Assembly (NCBI RefSeq): GCF_008933955.1
Contig: NZ_WBXO01000003.1
Location: forward strand, 62,001-126,000
Direction of reading: 5' to 3'
Source of the DNA: Heliorestis acidaminivorans
GTDB taxonomy: Bacteria > Bacillota > Desulfitobacteriia > Heliobacteriales > Heliobacteriaceae
Length of the DNA stretch: 64,000 nucleotides
Of the stretch, positions 1 to 8,485 are shown in pieces. Below the pieces are notes generated by a model, which was not told the origin of the DNA, did no database searches, and worked only from the letters and a program-made list of their open reading frames with translations. The first letter of the stretch is position 1; each line of letters begins with the position of its first letter. The translations under genes and the position numbers were made by a program.

Positions 1-510
1 TGCTAAAAGTGCACCTAGATCCCAGGGACGCAGTATCGTGCCTGCTGGAACGATCGGGTCGCCTTGGTTTATATCTTCTCCAATGGAACGGATATGCTGA
101 CCTGGAATGGCTGGCGCTCTTATTTCTACTTCTTCGGGAGAAATAACTTGCAGATGCTCAACCATGATCACAGCATCAAAGTCTTGGGGGACTTCATCAC
201 CCGTATCAACGATGCGCCCTTCTTTTTCTAGTACTATTTTTATTGGCTTACTGTCTGAAGCACCAAAAGTATTTTCAGATCGCACAGCAATACCATCCAT
301 TGCTGAAGCAGGAAAGTGTGGCGAAGCTATAGCCGCTGTCGCTGTTTCCACAAGACGGCGTCCTAAGGCTCTAGAAACAGGAATAATTTCTTCTCTTCTA
401 AAGCTTTCTGCAGGAAAGGCGGCTAAGAATTCTTCCAAAGCTTCTTCCCAAGGACGATTATCGAGATAGATTTTTTCGGCAATGATTTTATGATTACAAT
501 CTAAAGACAT
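1..510 (-). CDS. moeA: Molybdopterin molybdenumtransferase MoeA, second copy (partial, 3' end outside window)
   Basis: The reading frame is open from an ATG at 508-510 to the window edge, giving the first 170 residues (MSLDCNHKIIAEK...). The MoeA N-terminal signatures are visible: SRALGRRLVE, HFPASAMDGIAV (the substrate-binding PxxSxMDGxA loop), DTGDEVP and DAVIMVEH. MoeA inserts molybdate into adenylylated molybdopterin in the cytoplasm. The ATG is preceded by GGGGAG on the minus strand and overlaps the end of the upstream moeA by 17 bp, so the two are translationally coupled. In many Clostridia the second moeA of such a pair is fused to a periplasmic-binding-protein-like domain; that cannot be seen because the C-terminus lies outside. 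The sequence is clearly divergent from the neighbouring copy, so this is not a recent duplication. Confidence 0.88.
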   Translation of the reverse strand, partial: MSLDCNHKIIAEKIYLDNRPWEEALEEFLAAFPAESFRREEIIPVSRALGRRLVETATAAIASPHFPASAMDGIAVRSENTFGASDSKPIKIVLEKEGRIVDTGDEVPQDFDAVIMVEHLQVISPEEVEIRAPAIPGQHIRSIGEDINQGDPIVPAGTILRPWDLGALLA

Positions 511-1807
511 CGATCCACTCCCCTGTTTGTACCCCTTCTTTTACTAGTGCAATTCTTGCTAATCCTTCTGCTTCTGCAAGAGGACGAATAAGACCAGACT
601 TCCCAAATACAGGAATAGCCCACCATTCACCTTCCCGTTGTTCTAGGCGGACAGGAAAATACTCTTCTCGTCCTGATGTGGAGGCCATATTGCGATCAAT
701 TCTTGCCGTAAGCCACTGAAAGGGTTTGTTCGCTTGCAAAGATAATGTGGCGTTTAACAAAGGTGATAAAAGCAAACGAAAAACTACGGCCGCTGAAGTA
801 GGTTGGCCTGGTACTCCAAAAAGTAAGACAGAACCAATGGTCACTGCCAATGTAGGCTTACCTGGTTTCATGTGAAGTCCATGAAACAAAACCTTGCTTT
901 CAGGAAAAGAAGCTAACACTTCTTCTGTCAAATCTCTCGTCCCTACAGAGCTCCCTCCAGAAAGGCATATATAATCACAAATCTCCAAAGCTTCTGCTAC
1001 CTTTTGGCGCAGTTTGTTAAAATCATCAGCTATGATGCCATAAAAGCGCACTTCAGCTCCCGCTTCTTGAGCCAAAGCGGCTATAGTATAAGAATTTATA
1101 TCTCTCACGGAAGCACCGGACAGAGCTTTTTCTGGGCTTACTAGCTCATCACCCGTAGCAATTAGGCCCAGCACAGGCTTTTTGTATACGGGAACTTCAT
1201 GTATACCAACGGCGGCAAGAACTCCAATCGATGTAGAGGTCAAACGATGGCCTTGAGGCAACAAAAGTTGATCGCCTTGAATATCTTCACCACGACGAAG
1301 CCTGTTCTCACTAGGAGCAACACCGCGAGTTATTTCAACATACTTTTGAAGGCCCTTAAGCTGTAGACCTTCTTGCACTACTTGATTATCGGGGAGGTTA
1401 TCAAAAGCTAAATCTTTTTCTGTAAGCAGTTCTGTATATTCAACCATGACAACAGCATCAGCTTCTCGAGGCAACATAGCCCCCGTAGCCACAGCAACAG
1501 CCTGACCAGGAGCAAGAGTAAGATTAGTCTCTTCTCCCATCAGAACTTCGCCTACAAGAGGAAAATAAAGAGGCACTTCTTCTGATGCGGCAAAAGTATC
1601 AACAGCTCTAACAGCATAGCCATCAACAGTTGAACGATCAAAAGTAGGTACATCAAGAGGAGCTAATACAGGGTTAGCCAAAATACGCCCCACCGCTGAA
1701 AGCAGAGGAACTTTCTCCATCTCTCTCTGAGGCTTGGTCATCTCATGTTGAAGAAGCAACTCCCTTGCTTCTTCAACAGTCTTTACTCTAAAAAAACTTT
1801 TCATCAT
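494..1807 (-). CDS. moeA: Molybdopterin molybdenumtransferase MoeA
   Basis: A 437-residue protein of normal MoeA/gephyrin-E length. Domains in order: MoeA N-terminal and linker domain with PTFDRSTVDGYAV near residue 57; MoCF-binding domain (about 190-330) with ATGDELV, LSGGSSVGTRDLTEEV and GVPGQPTSAAVVF; a C-terminal beta-barrel domain. It catalyses the last step of molybdenum cofactor synthesis, ligating Mo to MPT-AMP. Two ATGs lie in tandem at the start; the first, with GGAA 9 nt upstream, was kept. It follows a 58-aa gene by 15 bp and overlaps the next moeA, forming one operon behind a Moco-riboswitch-like leader, so its expression is probably set by cofactor availability. Confidence 0.95.
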   Translation of the reverse strand: MMKSFFRVKTVEEARELLLQHEMTKPQREMEKVPLLSAVGRILANPVLAPLDVPTFDRSTVDGYAVRAVDTFAASEEVPLYFPLVGEVLMGEETNLTLAPGQAVAVATGAMLPREADAVVMVEYTELLTEKDLAFDNLPDNQVVQEGLQLKGLQKYVEITRGVAPSENRLRRGEDIQGDQLLLPQGHRLTSTSIGVLAAVGIHEVPVYKKPVLGLIATGDELVSPEKALSGASVRDINSYTIAALAQEAGAEVRFYGIIADDFNKLRQKVAEALEICDYICLSGGSSVGTRDLTEEVLASFPESKVLFHGLHMKPGKPTLAVTIGSVLLFGVPGQPTSAAVVFRLLLSPLLNATLSLQANKPFQWLTARIDRNMASTSGREEYFPVRLEQREGEWWAIPVFGKSGLIRPLAEAEGLARIALVKEGVQTGEWIDVFRL

Positions 1808-1822
1808 ATTAACAAATTCCTA

Positions 1823-1999
1823 TTAAAAACAGCCTAACTGGCAAGCACGTATTTTAATCCGCAATTCATCAGCCATGGTACCGACTTCATCATAGGGCAC
1901 TTGCATTTCTTCAGCTAAAGCTCGAGCTTTTTCACAAGTAATGCTGTTGTTTTGAGCTTCTTCACTTAAACGTTTTTTCAGTTCATCTTTTTTAGTCAT
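1823..1999 (-). CDS. Small conserved-looking protein of the moeA operon (58 aa)
   Basis: A 58-residue ORF starting at an ATG (1997-1999) with an excellent GAGGAGG ribosome binding site 9 nt upstream. The protein is charged and helical (MTKKDELKKRLSEEAQNNSI, then EKARALAEEMQVPYDEVG) and ends in a cysteine-bearing tail RIKIRACQLGCF. It is the first gene after the riboswitch-like leader and terminator, 15 bp ahead of moeA. I do not assign a function. From memory, short proteins with a similar CxLGCF tail occur beside moeA-type genes in Clostridia, but this needs a search. The cysteine pair and position suggest a role linked to molybdenum cofactor or a Mo enzyme; this is inference. Confidence 0.8.
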   Translation of the reverse strand: MTKKDELKKRLSEEAQNNSITCEKARALAEEMQVPYDEVGTMADELRIKIRACQLGCF

Positions 2000-2063
2000 C
2001 TTAAAGTTGCCTCCTCTTTATAAGTATAGAAACCTTACTCTATTCATTAGTAAAACCACAGAG

Positions 2064-2103
2064 AAGCAAAAAGACCAGCTCCTAAGGAAGGAGTCGGTCT
2101 TTG
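2064..2103 (-). terminator. Intrinsic terminator in the leader of the moeA operon
   Basis: On the minus strand a hairpin with arms AAAGACC-ACTCC / GGAG-GGTCTTT is followed by TTTTTGCTTCT. It lies between the structured leader (2105-2250) and the first gene (start 1999), the usual place of a riboswitch expression platform that stops transcription when ligand is bound. Confidence 0.75.
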
Positions 2104-2104
2104 A

Positions 2105-2250
2105 TTAATGACATTGACTGCTCCTTTCCAAAAAGGGGGGGCTTGGTCGTTTCCCACCAAACCGTTTACCTATCTTTTTCAAGTAGGTCGGCCCTTATGT
2201 CCTAGATTGTAATCCGTAGACAAAAAGGGCTCGGAACATAGTTTATTTAG
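2105..2250 (-). ncRNA. Moco (molybdenum/tungsten cofactor) riboswitch-like leader RNA
   Basis: Read on the minus strand, the leader begins with CCGAGCCC and ends with TTTGGAAAGGAGCAGTCAATG. These resemble the conserved 5' CCGAGCC and 3' UGGAAAGGUG...AUGGC ends of the Moco RNA motif as seen upstream of E. coli moaA. Inside are a hairpin around GGATT-AC-AATCT, a CCTAC...GATAGG stem whose loop carries GAAA, and a GGTTTGGT/ACCAAGCC stem. A terminator follows and the downstream genes are moeA copies, which fits ligand-repressed Moco control. The match was made by eye, so the class (Mo versus W cofactor, or a variant) is uncertain. Confidence 0.6.
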
Positions 2251-2271
2251 TTTTTTTGTACTTGTACAAAC

Positions 2272-2300
2272 AGATTAATTTGTTATGGTTCTGAAGTCAA
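2272..2300 (-). promoter_or_regulatory. Sigma-A type promoter of the moeA operon
   Basis: On the minus strand TTGACT (2300-2295), a 17-nt spacer and TAATCT (2277-2272). It sits directly upstream of the riboswitch-like leader, placing the transcript start near 2265. Confidence 0.65.
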
Positions 2301-2382
2301 GCAGAAAGGACACTTCTTGTGCACTTTTTATCTTGTTTTGCATACTATGGCCTAGCATTGAGAAAAAAAGCAGGTGATCCTG

Positions 2383-3405
2383 GTGAAGTGGGCTCTAGTA
2401 CTCAGCGGTGGGGGATCAAAAGGGGTCGCTCATATTGGTGTAATTCGAGCGCTAGAAGAAGCCAATTTACAGCCTTCCTTTGTCATTGGCGTTAGTGCTG
2501 GTAGTTTTATTGCTTCTTTGTACGGCACTGGTTATTCTTCTTCTGAAATGCTTTCTATTACTAGAAAGCATCGTAATCATCATTTATTTGATTTTGATTG
2601 GCGCTGGGCTTGGCATGCCTTTTTGGGTGTTTTTTACAAAGTATGTGGTAAGCCTTCATTTTTTCTTTGGCCTCGTATCCCTTCTGGAATTTTGCGAGGT
2701 CGTCAATTTGAACGCTTATTGGAAAGAATCTGGGAGAAAGAAACTTTAGACTCTACTACACCACCAGTAGTTATTACAGCTACTGACTTAATCTCTGGTT
2801 CAGCTCTTTGTTTTACTCCTAAGAATCTAAAGCCTCTTTATCCGCTACCTTACAGACGCTTTATAAACGATGTCCCTATTGCCAGAGCTGTTCGTGCCAG
2901 TTGTGGTGTTCCTGGCGTTTTTCAACCACTTTGTTTTGAAGGCATGGCTCTTGTTGATGGTGCAGTGCGCTCAAATCTTCCAGCTGATGTAGCTAGAGCC
3001 CTCGGTGCAGAGAAAGTTATCTGCGTCAGTTTACGTAATCCTGACACTCCCTCACATTCCGCTCAAAACTTGATTGAAACGATGCTACGTTCTCTTGATA
3101 TTCTGGGCTTAGAAACAGATCTGCGTACTATGCAAGAGGGAGCAAACTTAATTCTTGAGCCTTCTGTACAGGAGATTCGAGTTTTTGATTTTAGTCAAAT
3201 TGATGAAGCTGTACAGGCGGGCTATAAAACTACTATTTCCGCATTACCAGAAATCAGACGTATGCTAGCACCACAAGAGGAAAAGTTATCTTCTGATGCT
3301 TCTGAAGTACAAAAAGAGAAAGATCTAAAGAATGTTTATTCGAAAAATGTACAAGAAGAAAAAAAGATGCCATCTAAATTGATTGTAAAGATTAATGGAA
3401 AATGA
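2383..3405 (+). CDS. Patatin-like phospholipase family protein
   Basis: Starts WALVLSGGGSKGVAHIGVIR, which contains the glycine-rich oxyanion-hole motif GGGxxG, followed by GVSAGSF (nucleophile serine in GxSxG) near residue 40 and VDGAVRSNLP with the DGA/DGG catalytic aspartate near 192. This is the Ser-Asp dyad layout of the bacterial patatin/RssA-type lipid acyl hydrolases. The C-terminal 60 residues are lysine/glutamate rich. A GTG at 2383 with AGGTGAT 7 nt upstream is preferred; an in-frame GTG at 2374 would add three residues. No signal peptide, so cytoplasmic or peripheral. It is a single-gene unit closed by a terminator; substrate unknown. Confidence 0.88.
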   Translation: MKWALVLSGGGSKGVAHIGVIRALEEANLQPSFVIGVSAGSFIASLYGTGYSSSEMLSITRKHRNHHLFDFDWRWAWHAFLGVFYKVCGKPSFFLWPRIPSGILRGRQFERLLERIWEKETLDSTTPPVVITATDLISGSALCFTPKNLKPLYPLPYRRFINDVPIARAVRASCGVPGVFQPLCFEGMALVDGAVRSNLPADVARALGAEKVICVSLRNPDTPSHSAQNLIETMLRSLDILGLETDLRTMQEGANLILEPSVQEIRVFDFSQIDEAVQAGYKTTISALPEIRRMLAPQEEKLSSDASEVQKEKDLKNVYSKNVQEEKKMPSKLIVKINGK

Positions 3406-3416
3406 AGATATAAAAA

Positions 3417-3463
3417 CCCCCTGGCTTCTACTCTGTATTCAAAGCAGTTCAAGCCAGGGGGTT
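3417..3463. terminator. Bidirectional terminator between patatin gene and ANTAR regulator
   Basis: A perfect 11-bp stem (CCCCCTGGCTT / AAGCCAGGGGG) with a 23-nt loop lies between the convergent genes ending at 3405 and 3466. Confidence 0.8.
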
Positions 3464-3465
3464 GG

Positions 3466-4041
3466 TTATGCGCCGTAGGCTAATATTATTGCCTGTGCTA
3501 TTGATTTGATACTCGTTCTTTTGTTCATTGCTTGCTTCTGAATTCTCCGGAATGCTTCAGTCTCACTTAGACCTTGATGAGACATTAAGAGTCCTTTTGC
3601 TTTCTCTACTAATTTACGTGTCATTATCGTATCTTTAAGCTTGTTAATCTCTTCTTCAAGCTTGATAATCTCACGAAAGCGACTTACTGCAATGTTTACT
3701 ATTGGTTCTAGTGTAGCCGCTAGTACAGGTTTGCGTAGATAAGGAATCATCGTTTCATTTTCAGAGCGACCGTATAGCCCCACATAACCAGGTTCAACTA
3801 AAAGAATCACGGCACAGAGTTTTTCTTCTTCGATAATTTCAGCTACATGTTCCCCGTCTCGCAGGGTAGAATTATGAGTAATAAAGGCTAGATCTGGTGT
3901 TAGTCTGCGCAGAATCTTCAAAGTCTCTAAACTATTACTTGCTTCTCCCACAACTACGTGACCCATGGCGTTTAACATTTTTTTTAACTCTTTCCGTTGT
4001 CCAGCGTCACTATCACCAATAATAATTTTTAAACTATGCAT
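3466..4041 (-). CDS. Response regulator with degenerate receiver and ANTAR RNA-binding domain
   Basis: 191 residues. Residues 1-120 are a receiver fold (KIIIGDSDAGQRKELKK; PYLRKP with the conserved lysine), joined by a coiled-coil (SRFREIIKLEEEINKLKDTI) to a C-terminal ANTAR domain (LVEKAKGLLMSHQGLSETEA, with the MNKRTS motif). ANTAR proteins act as antiterminators by binding paired RNA stem-loops. The position where the phosphoacceptor aspartate is expected reads PDLAFITHNSTLRDGE, so the Asp appears to be replaced by Thr/His; an acidic pair (D10, D12) remains. No histidine kinase or ANTAR-target operon is adjacent. Regulation may depend on ligand, partner or dimer state instead of phosphorylation. 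Related to EutV/AmiR/NasR type proteins; target unknown. Confidence 0.88.
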   Translation of the reverse strand: MHSLKIIIGDSDAGQRKELKKMLNAMGHVVVGEASNSLETLKILRRLTPDLAFITHNSTLRDGEHVAEIIEEEKLCAVILLVEPGYVGLYGRSENETMIPYLRKPVLAATLEPIVNIAVSRFREIIKLEEEINKLKDTIMTRKLVEKAKGLLMSHQGLSETEAFRRIQKQAMNKRTSIKSIAQAIILAYGA

Positions 4042-4223
4042 ACGAATGCTTCGCCCCCATCGTTGTCACCATAGAGATGTCTACTAATTAAGACAGAAAC
4101 TGATGGATACAACTTAATATCTGGGTATATATAACTGCTATGTAATAATTATGTTTAACTTTTTTTTCTGTCTACGTTTTTTATTGTAACTATCTCTTGC
4201 TTATACGTCAAAGGATTCTAAGG

Positions 4224-4251
4224 AAGTATACATAATTCTTATGATATACTT
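4224..4251. promoter_or_regulatory. Imperfect inverted repeat upstream of the TauE/SafE gene
   Basis: AAGTATACATAA (4224-4235) pairs with TTATGATATACTT (4239-4251) with one extra base. It overlaps TATGAT (4240-4245) and TATACT (4245-4250), which look like -10 elements, 40-65 bp ahead of the start codon. It could be an operator; no good -35 was seen. Confidence 0.35.
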
Positions 4252-4289
4252 GCAGTATCAAAGTATTTTTACTATCGCAGGGGGAGAAA

Positions 4290-5090
4290 ATGGATTACCT
4301 ATTGCTTATTCTCATTGGTCTTTTTGCTGGCGGCCTTGGTTCTCTAGTTGGTGTAGGTGGTGGATTCGTTGTAATTCCTTTTTTACTGCTTTTTTTCGAC
4401 TATCCTCCTGCATGGGCTGTTGCAACGTCTTTGGCTTTTATCTTTGTAAATTCTCTGTCTAGTTCTATAGTCTATAGTCAGCAAAAACGTATTGATTTCA
4501 AAACAGGCATACCTTTTGCTATTAGCACTATTCCAGGTGCTATTGCAGGTGCTTTTATTATTCCTTACTTTGCTGAAAGAACTTTTGATACTGCTTTTGG
4601 CCTCTTGCTCATTGCTGTTTCTATTTTTATGCTTATGCGCCCTGAAGGACCTGTTAAAGATCGTACACCCTCTTGGCTTGGTCCAAAAGTAACACGTCAA
4701 TTTGTTGACGCTCACGGTGTTGAGTATAACTATAGCTTTAGTATTAAGTTTGGCATGTTGTTGAGCTTTGGGGTAGGCTTTATTTCAAGTCTCTTTGGGA
4801 TTGGCGGGGGAATTATTCATGTGCCTGCTATGACACTTTTGCTAGGAATTCCTCCTCATATTGCTACTGCTACTTCTATGTTTATCTTGACTATTTCCAC
4901 AGTAGTTGCTTCCTTTGCCCACTTTACGCAAGGGAATGTTCAACTTATGACGGCTCTTTTTCTTGCATTAGGCGCTATTGCAGGTGGACAAGTAGGAGCT
5001 CGTTTAGCTCCTAAAATTAAAGGCCCTTTGTTAATGCGTATCTTTGCTGGCCTCATGTTCATATTGGCGCTTCAGTTGTTAACAAAGTAA
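4290..5090 (+). CDS. TSUP family (TauE/SafE) sulfite/organosulfur exporter-like permease
   Basis: 266 residues with about eight hydrophobic helices in two repeats. Each repeat carries the family motif: GGLGSLVGVGGGFVVIP near residue 15 and ISSLFGIGGGIIHVP near residue 168. TSUP proteins move sulfite, sulfoacetate or similar anions across the cytoplasmic membrane; the exact substrate cannot be read here. Start ATG has GGGGGAG 5 nt upstream. It is a single-gene unit closed by a terminator and divergent from the ANTAR regulator. Confidence 0.88.
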   Translation: MDYLLLILIGLFAGGLGSLVGVGGGFVVIPFLLLFFDYPPAWAVATSLAFIFVNSLSSSIVYSQQKRIDFKTGIPFAISTIPGAIAGAFIIPYFAERTFDTAFGLLLIAVSIFMLMRPEGPVKDRTPSWLGPKVTRQFVDAHGVEYNYSFSIKFGMLLSFGVGFISSLFGIGGGIIHVPAMTLLLGIPPHIATATSMFILTISTVVASFAHFTQGNVQLMTALFLALGAIAGGQVGARLAPKIKGPLLMRIFAGLMFILALQLLTK

Positions 5091-5121
5091 AAAAGAGCAG
5101 AACTGCTTAGTCTGCTCTTTT
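5091..5121. terminator. Bidirectional terminator between TauE/SafE gene and pyk
   Basis: Stem AAAAGAGCAGA / TCTGCTCTTTT (5091-5101, 5111-5121) directly after the permease stop and 10 bp from the pyk stop on the other strand. Confidence 0.85.
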
Positions 5122-5131
5122 GTTATAGCAT

Positions 5132-6883
5132 TTATAATACTTGTGCTGTACCTTGGTAAATCAGTCCTCGTTCAGTATCTAAAGTTACTTCCATGCCAGT
5201 TTCTAATGCTGTCATTGCTTCTCGCACACCAACGATAACAGGGATATTGTAATGTAGGCCTACTATAGCGGCATGTGAAGTTAGTCCTCCCTCTACAGTA
5301 ATTATACCTTTACACCTTTCGATAGCTGGAATGTACTCTTTGTCAGTTCCAAAGGCTACGAGGATATCTCCTTTTTCCACTTTTTCCAAATCTTCAGCTG
5401 TTCGACAAATAGTTATTTTGCCAGTAGTCGTCATTTTACCAATACCCATACCACGTGCGGCGATTTTACCAGTTATATGAACTTTAACCATGTTAGTAGT
5501 ACCAGAAACACCAACAGGCACACCTGCTGTAACTACAACGAGATCACCAGATATTATGCGATTTTCCAACTGTGCACATTCAATTGCTTCTGCTAGCATG
5601 GCGTCTGTTCCTTTTGTTTCCTTAACGCGCATAGGCTCAACACCCCAGACAATAGCAAGTTGCCTTGTTACAGCATCTTCAGGTGTAGAAGCTATTATAT
5701 TACATTTAGGTCTATAGCGAGAAACCATGCGCGCTGTTGAACCTGATTTGGTAAGAGTGATGATTGCTTTAGCTGAGAGATCAGAAGCGATCACGCAAGT
5801 AGCATGACTGATCGAATCAGTAACATTATTGAAGCTGGCATGATTGCAACGTGATAGTTTTTTATCTTGTAAAAGCGCTTGTTCTGCTCGACTAGCTATA
5901 CGAGCCATCATTTCAACAGCCTCTACTGGATATTTCCCTGCCGCTGTCTCACCGGAGAGCATGATGGCATCAGTGCCATCAAATATAGCATTAGCCACAT
6001 CAGTCGCTTCAGCACGAGTAGGTCGGGGATTGCGAATCATAGAGTCAAGCATTTGCGTAGCAGTTATTACAGGTTTGCCGATGTTATTACACTTTTCTAT
6101 GATCTCTTTTTGTACTACTGGCACTTCTTCAGTAGGTATCTCTACGCCTAGATCACCTCGAGCGATCATGATGCCATCAGCTACTTTCAGTATCTCATCA
6201 ATGTTTTTTACACCTTCATGGTTTTCAATTTTTGCAATGAGCTGAATTGAAGCACCATGGCGTTCAATAATCCTGCGAATATCTAGTACGTCGTCACTAT
6301 CGCGAGTAAAGGAAATAGCAATAAAATCAACTTTATTCCTAGCGGCAAATTCTAGGTCAGCTATCTCTTTAGCTGAGATAGCTGGGATGTTAAGCGCTAA
6401 GCCTGGTACACTGAGACCTTTACGACTTGATACGATTCCTCCGTCTAAGACAGTACACAAAACACGCTTTTCTTCTACGCGAATAACTTTTAACTCTACA
6501 TTACCGTCATCAATAAGAATTTTTGTTCCTGTTATAACGTCGCTAGCCAAATCTGCGTAGGAAATCGGCAGAGCCTCTTCTGTACCCTCACTTCCGTCAT
6601 CAGGGTATAAGCAGAGCATTTTATCTTTTTCTAAATTGATTTTATCTTGGGCAACTTGTCCGATGCGAACTTCAGGGCCTTTCGTATCTAAGAGAATACC
6701 TACAGGTACTTTGGTTTCCCAGGCCGCCGCTCTAACTGCTTTTATTGCTTTTTCATGGTCTTCATGGTTACCGTGAGAAAAGTTAAAGCGGGCAACTCTC
6801 ATCCCAGCGCCTACCATTTTAAGGAGTGTTTCATGTTTCATACTGGCCGGTCCTATGGTACAAACAATTTTGGTGCGCAACAA
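5132..6883 (-). CDS. pyk: Pyruvate kinase with C-terminal PEP-utiliser domain
   Basis: 583 residues, longer than the 470-480 of the basic enzyme. It has TKIVCTIGPAS at the start, the active-site MIARGDLGVEIP near 235, TATQMLDSM near 270, and a C-terminal swivelling PEP-utiliser domain (about 480-583) with the histidine motif GGLTSHAAIVG, as in Bacillus-type pyruvate kinases. It makes pyruvate and ATP from PEP and ADP. The start is TTG: two TTGs lie in tandem, preceded by AAAGGGGGC about 10 nt upstream, and the homologous start (MxRTKIV) falls exactly there. It follows pfkA and a zinc-ribbon gene, so glycolytic genes cluster, but a long hairpin separates pyk from the upstream gene. Confidence 0.97.
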   Translation of the reverse strand: MLRTKIVCTIGPASMKHETLLKMVGAGMRVARFNFSHGNHEDHEKAIKAVRAAAWETKVPVGILLDTKGPEVRIGQVAQDKINLEKDKMLCLYPDDGSEGTEEALPISYADLASDVITGTKILIDDGNVELKVIRVEEKRVLCTVLDGGIVSSRKGLSVPGLALNIPAISAKEIADLEFAARNKVDFIAISFTRDSDDVLDIRRIIERHGASIQLIAKIENHEGVKNIDEILKVADGIMIARGDLGVEIPTEEVPVVQKEIIEKCNNIGKPVITATQMLDSMIRNPRPTRAEATDVANAIFDGTDAIMLSGETAAGKYPVEAVEMMARIASRAEQALLQDKKLSRCNHASFNNVTDSISHATCVIASDLSAKAIITLTKSGSTARMVSRYRPKCNIIASTPEDAVTRQLAIVWGVEPMRVKETKGTDAMLAEAIECAQLENRIISGDLVVVTAGVPVGVSGTTNMVKVHITGKIAARGMGIGKMTTTGKITICRTAEDLEKVEKGDILVAFGTDKEYIPAIERCKGIITVEGGLTSHAAIVGLHYNIPVIVGVREAMTALETGMEVTLDTERGLIYQGTAQVL

Positions 6884-6964
6884 CGTTTTTCTGCCCCCTT
6901 TGCTTTTTCCAAGCTATCATTTATTGTTCCTCTTTATACTGTGGAATATTTTCTAAATAAATAA

Positions 6965-7013
6965 TAAGCCCGTAGGCTCTATTGCATATGCATTCAATAG
7001 ACCTACGGGCTTA
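6965..7013 (-). terminator. Long hairpin between zinc-ribbon gene and pyk
   Basis: Arms TAAGCCCGTAGG / CCTACGGGCTTA extended by TCTATTG / CAATAGA after one unpaired base, followed on the minus strand by TTATTATTTATTT. It fits a terminator of the upstream unit, and could also act as an attenuator ahead of pyk. Confidence 0.7.
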
Positions 7014-7069
7014 GTCTTAGCTTTAATAGTATTTTTGGTTGTTTTTGTCACTTTAACTATTATACTACC

Positions 7070-7282
7070 TTATCCAACTTTGCTATTACGATAAGTAGGT
7101 TGATCTACGAAAATTCTATCCTGACATTGTGGGCAAGCAAATTCATCGTGCCATACAACTGGAATATCAGGATTGACCAACAAATCATGCAAAACCAGTG
7201 TTGAACCACAATCGGGACAATTTGCTTCTATGTATACTGGCTTGCCATCTGGTCTCTGTTCATAAGCTGCTAATTCTTTCAT
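7070..7282 (-). CDS. Small zinc-ribbon protein (70 aa)
   Basis: Two CxxC knuckles, C22-PD-C25 and C50-PQ-C53, in 70 residues suggest a single zinc ribbon. The start ATG has a near-perfect AAGGAGGTGAT site. No function is recognised. It lies between pfkA and pyk on the same strand, 141 bp after pfkA, and is followed by a hairpin terminator. Confidence 0.75.
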   Translation of the reverse strand: MKELAAYEQRPDGKPVYIEANCPDCGSTLVLHDLLVNPDIPVVWHDEFACPQCQDRIFVDQPTYRNSKVG

Positions 7283-7423
7283 TATTGGCCATCACCTCCT
7301 TACCAAAGTTACCACTCATAGTGTTTAGTATAACACGGAAAAAGAGGCTTATCTATAAATATAATCTCTACAAATGTTAAAAAAATATTTAATAAAAAAA
7401 TTATTCTTCATACTAGCAATGAC

Positions 7424-8419
<996 letters not shown>

Positions 8420-8485
8420 TTATCATGCCCAGCACCAAGATATTTCACCACAGCTCATACATGACAGTAAAAATTCCACAAGTTC

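Noticed and set aside
1-1807. The two moeA genes as a frameshifted single gene or recent duplication
   Set aside because: Each has its own start and ribosome binding site and the sequences differ widely; tandem moeA paralogues are common in Clostridia.
2105-2250. T-box, c-di-GMP or THF riboswitch in the moeA leader
   Set aside because: No AGGGTGGNACCGCG T-box core, no GEMM core and no THF signature; the ends and genetic context fit the Moco motif better.
4042-4289. Possible small RNA between ANTAR regulator and permease
   Set aside because: Only one imperfect inverted repeat and no terminator-type hairpin with U-run; not enough to support an RNA gene.
5844-6245. 133-aa plus-strand ORF opposite pyk (and similar long antisense frames at 28834-29205, 11350-11649, 14720-15019)
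   Set aside because: They lie wholly inside conserved genes on the other strand, have no ribosome binding site and low-complexity composition; they are shadows.
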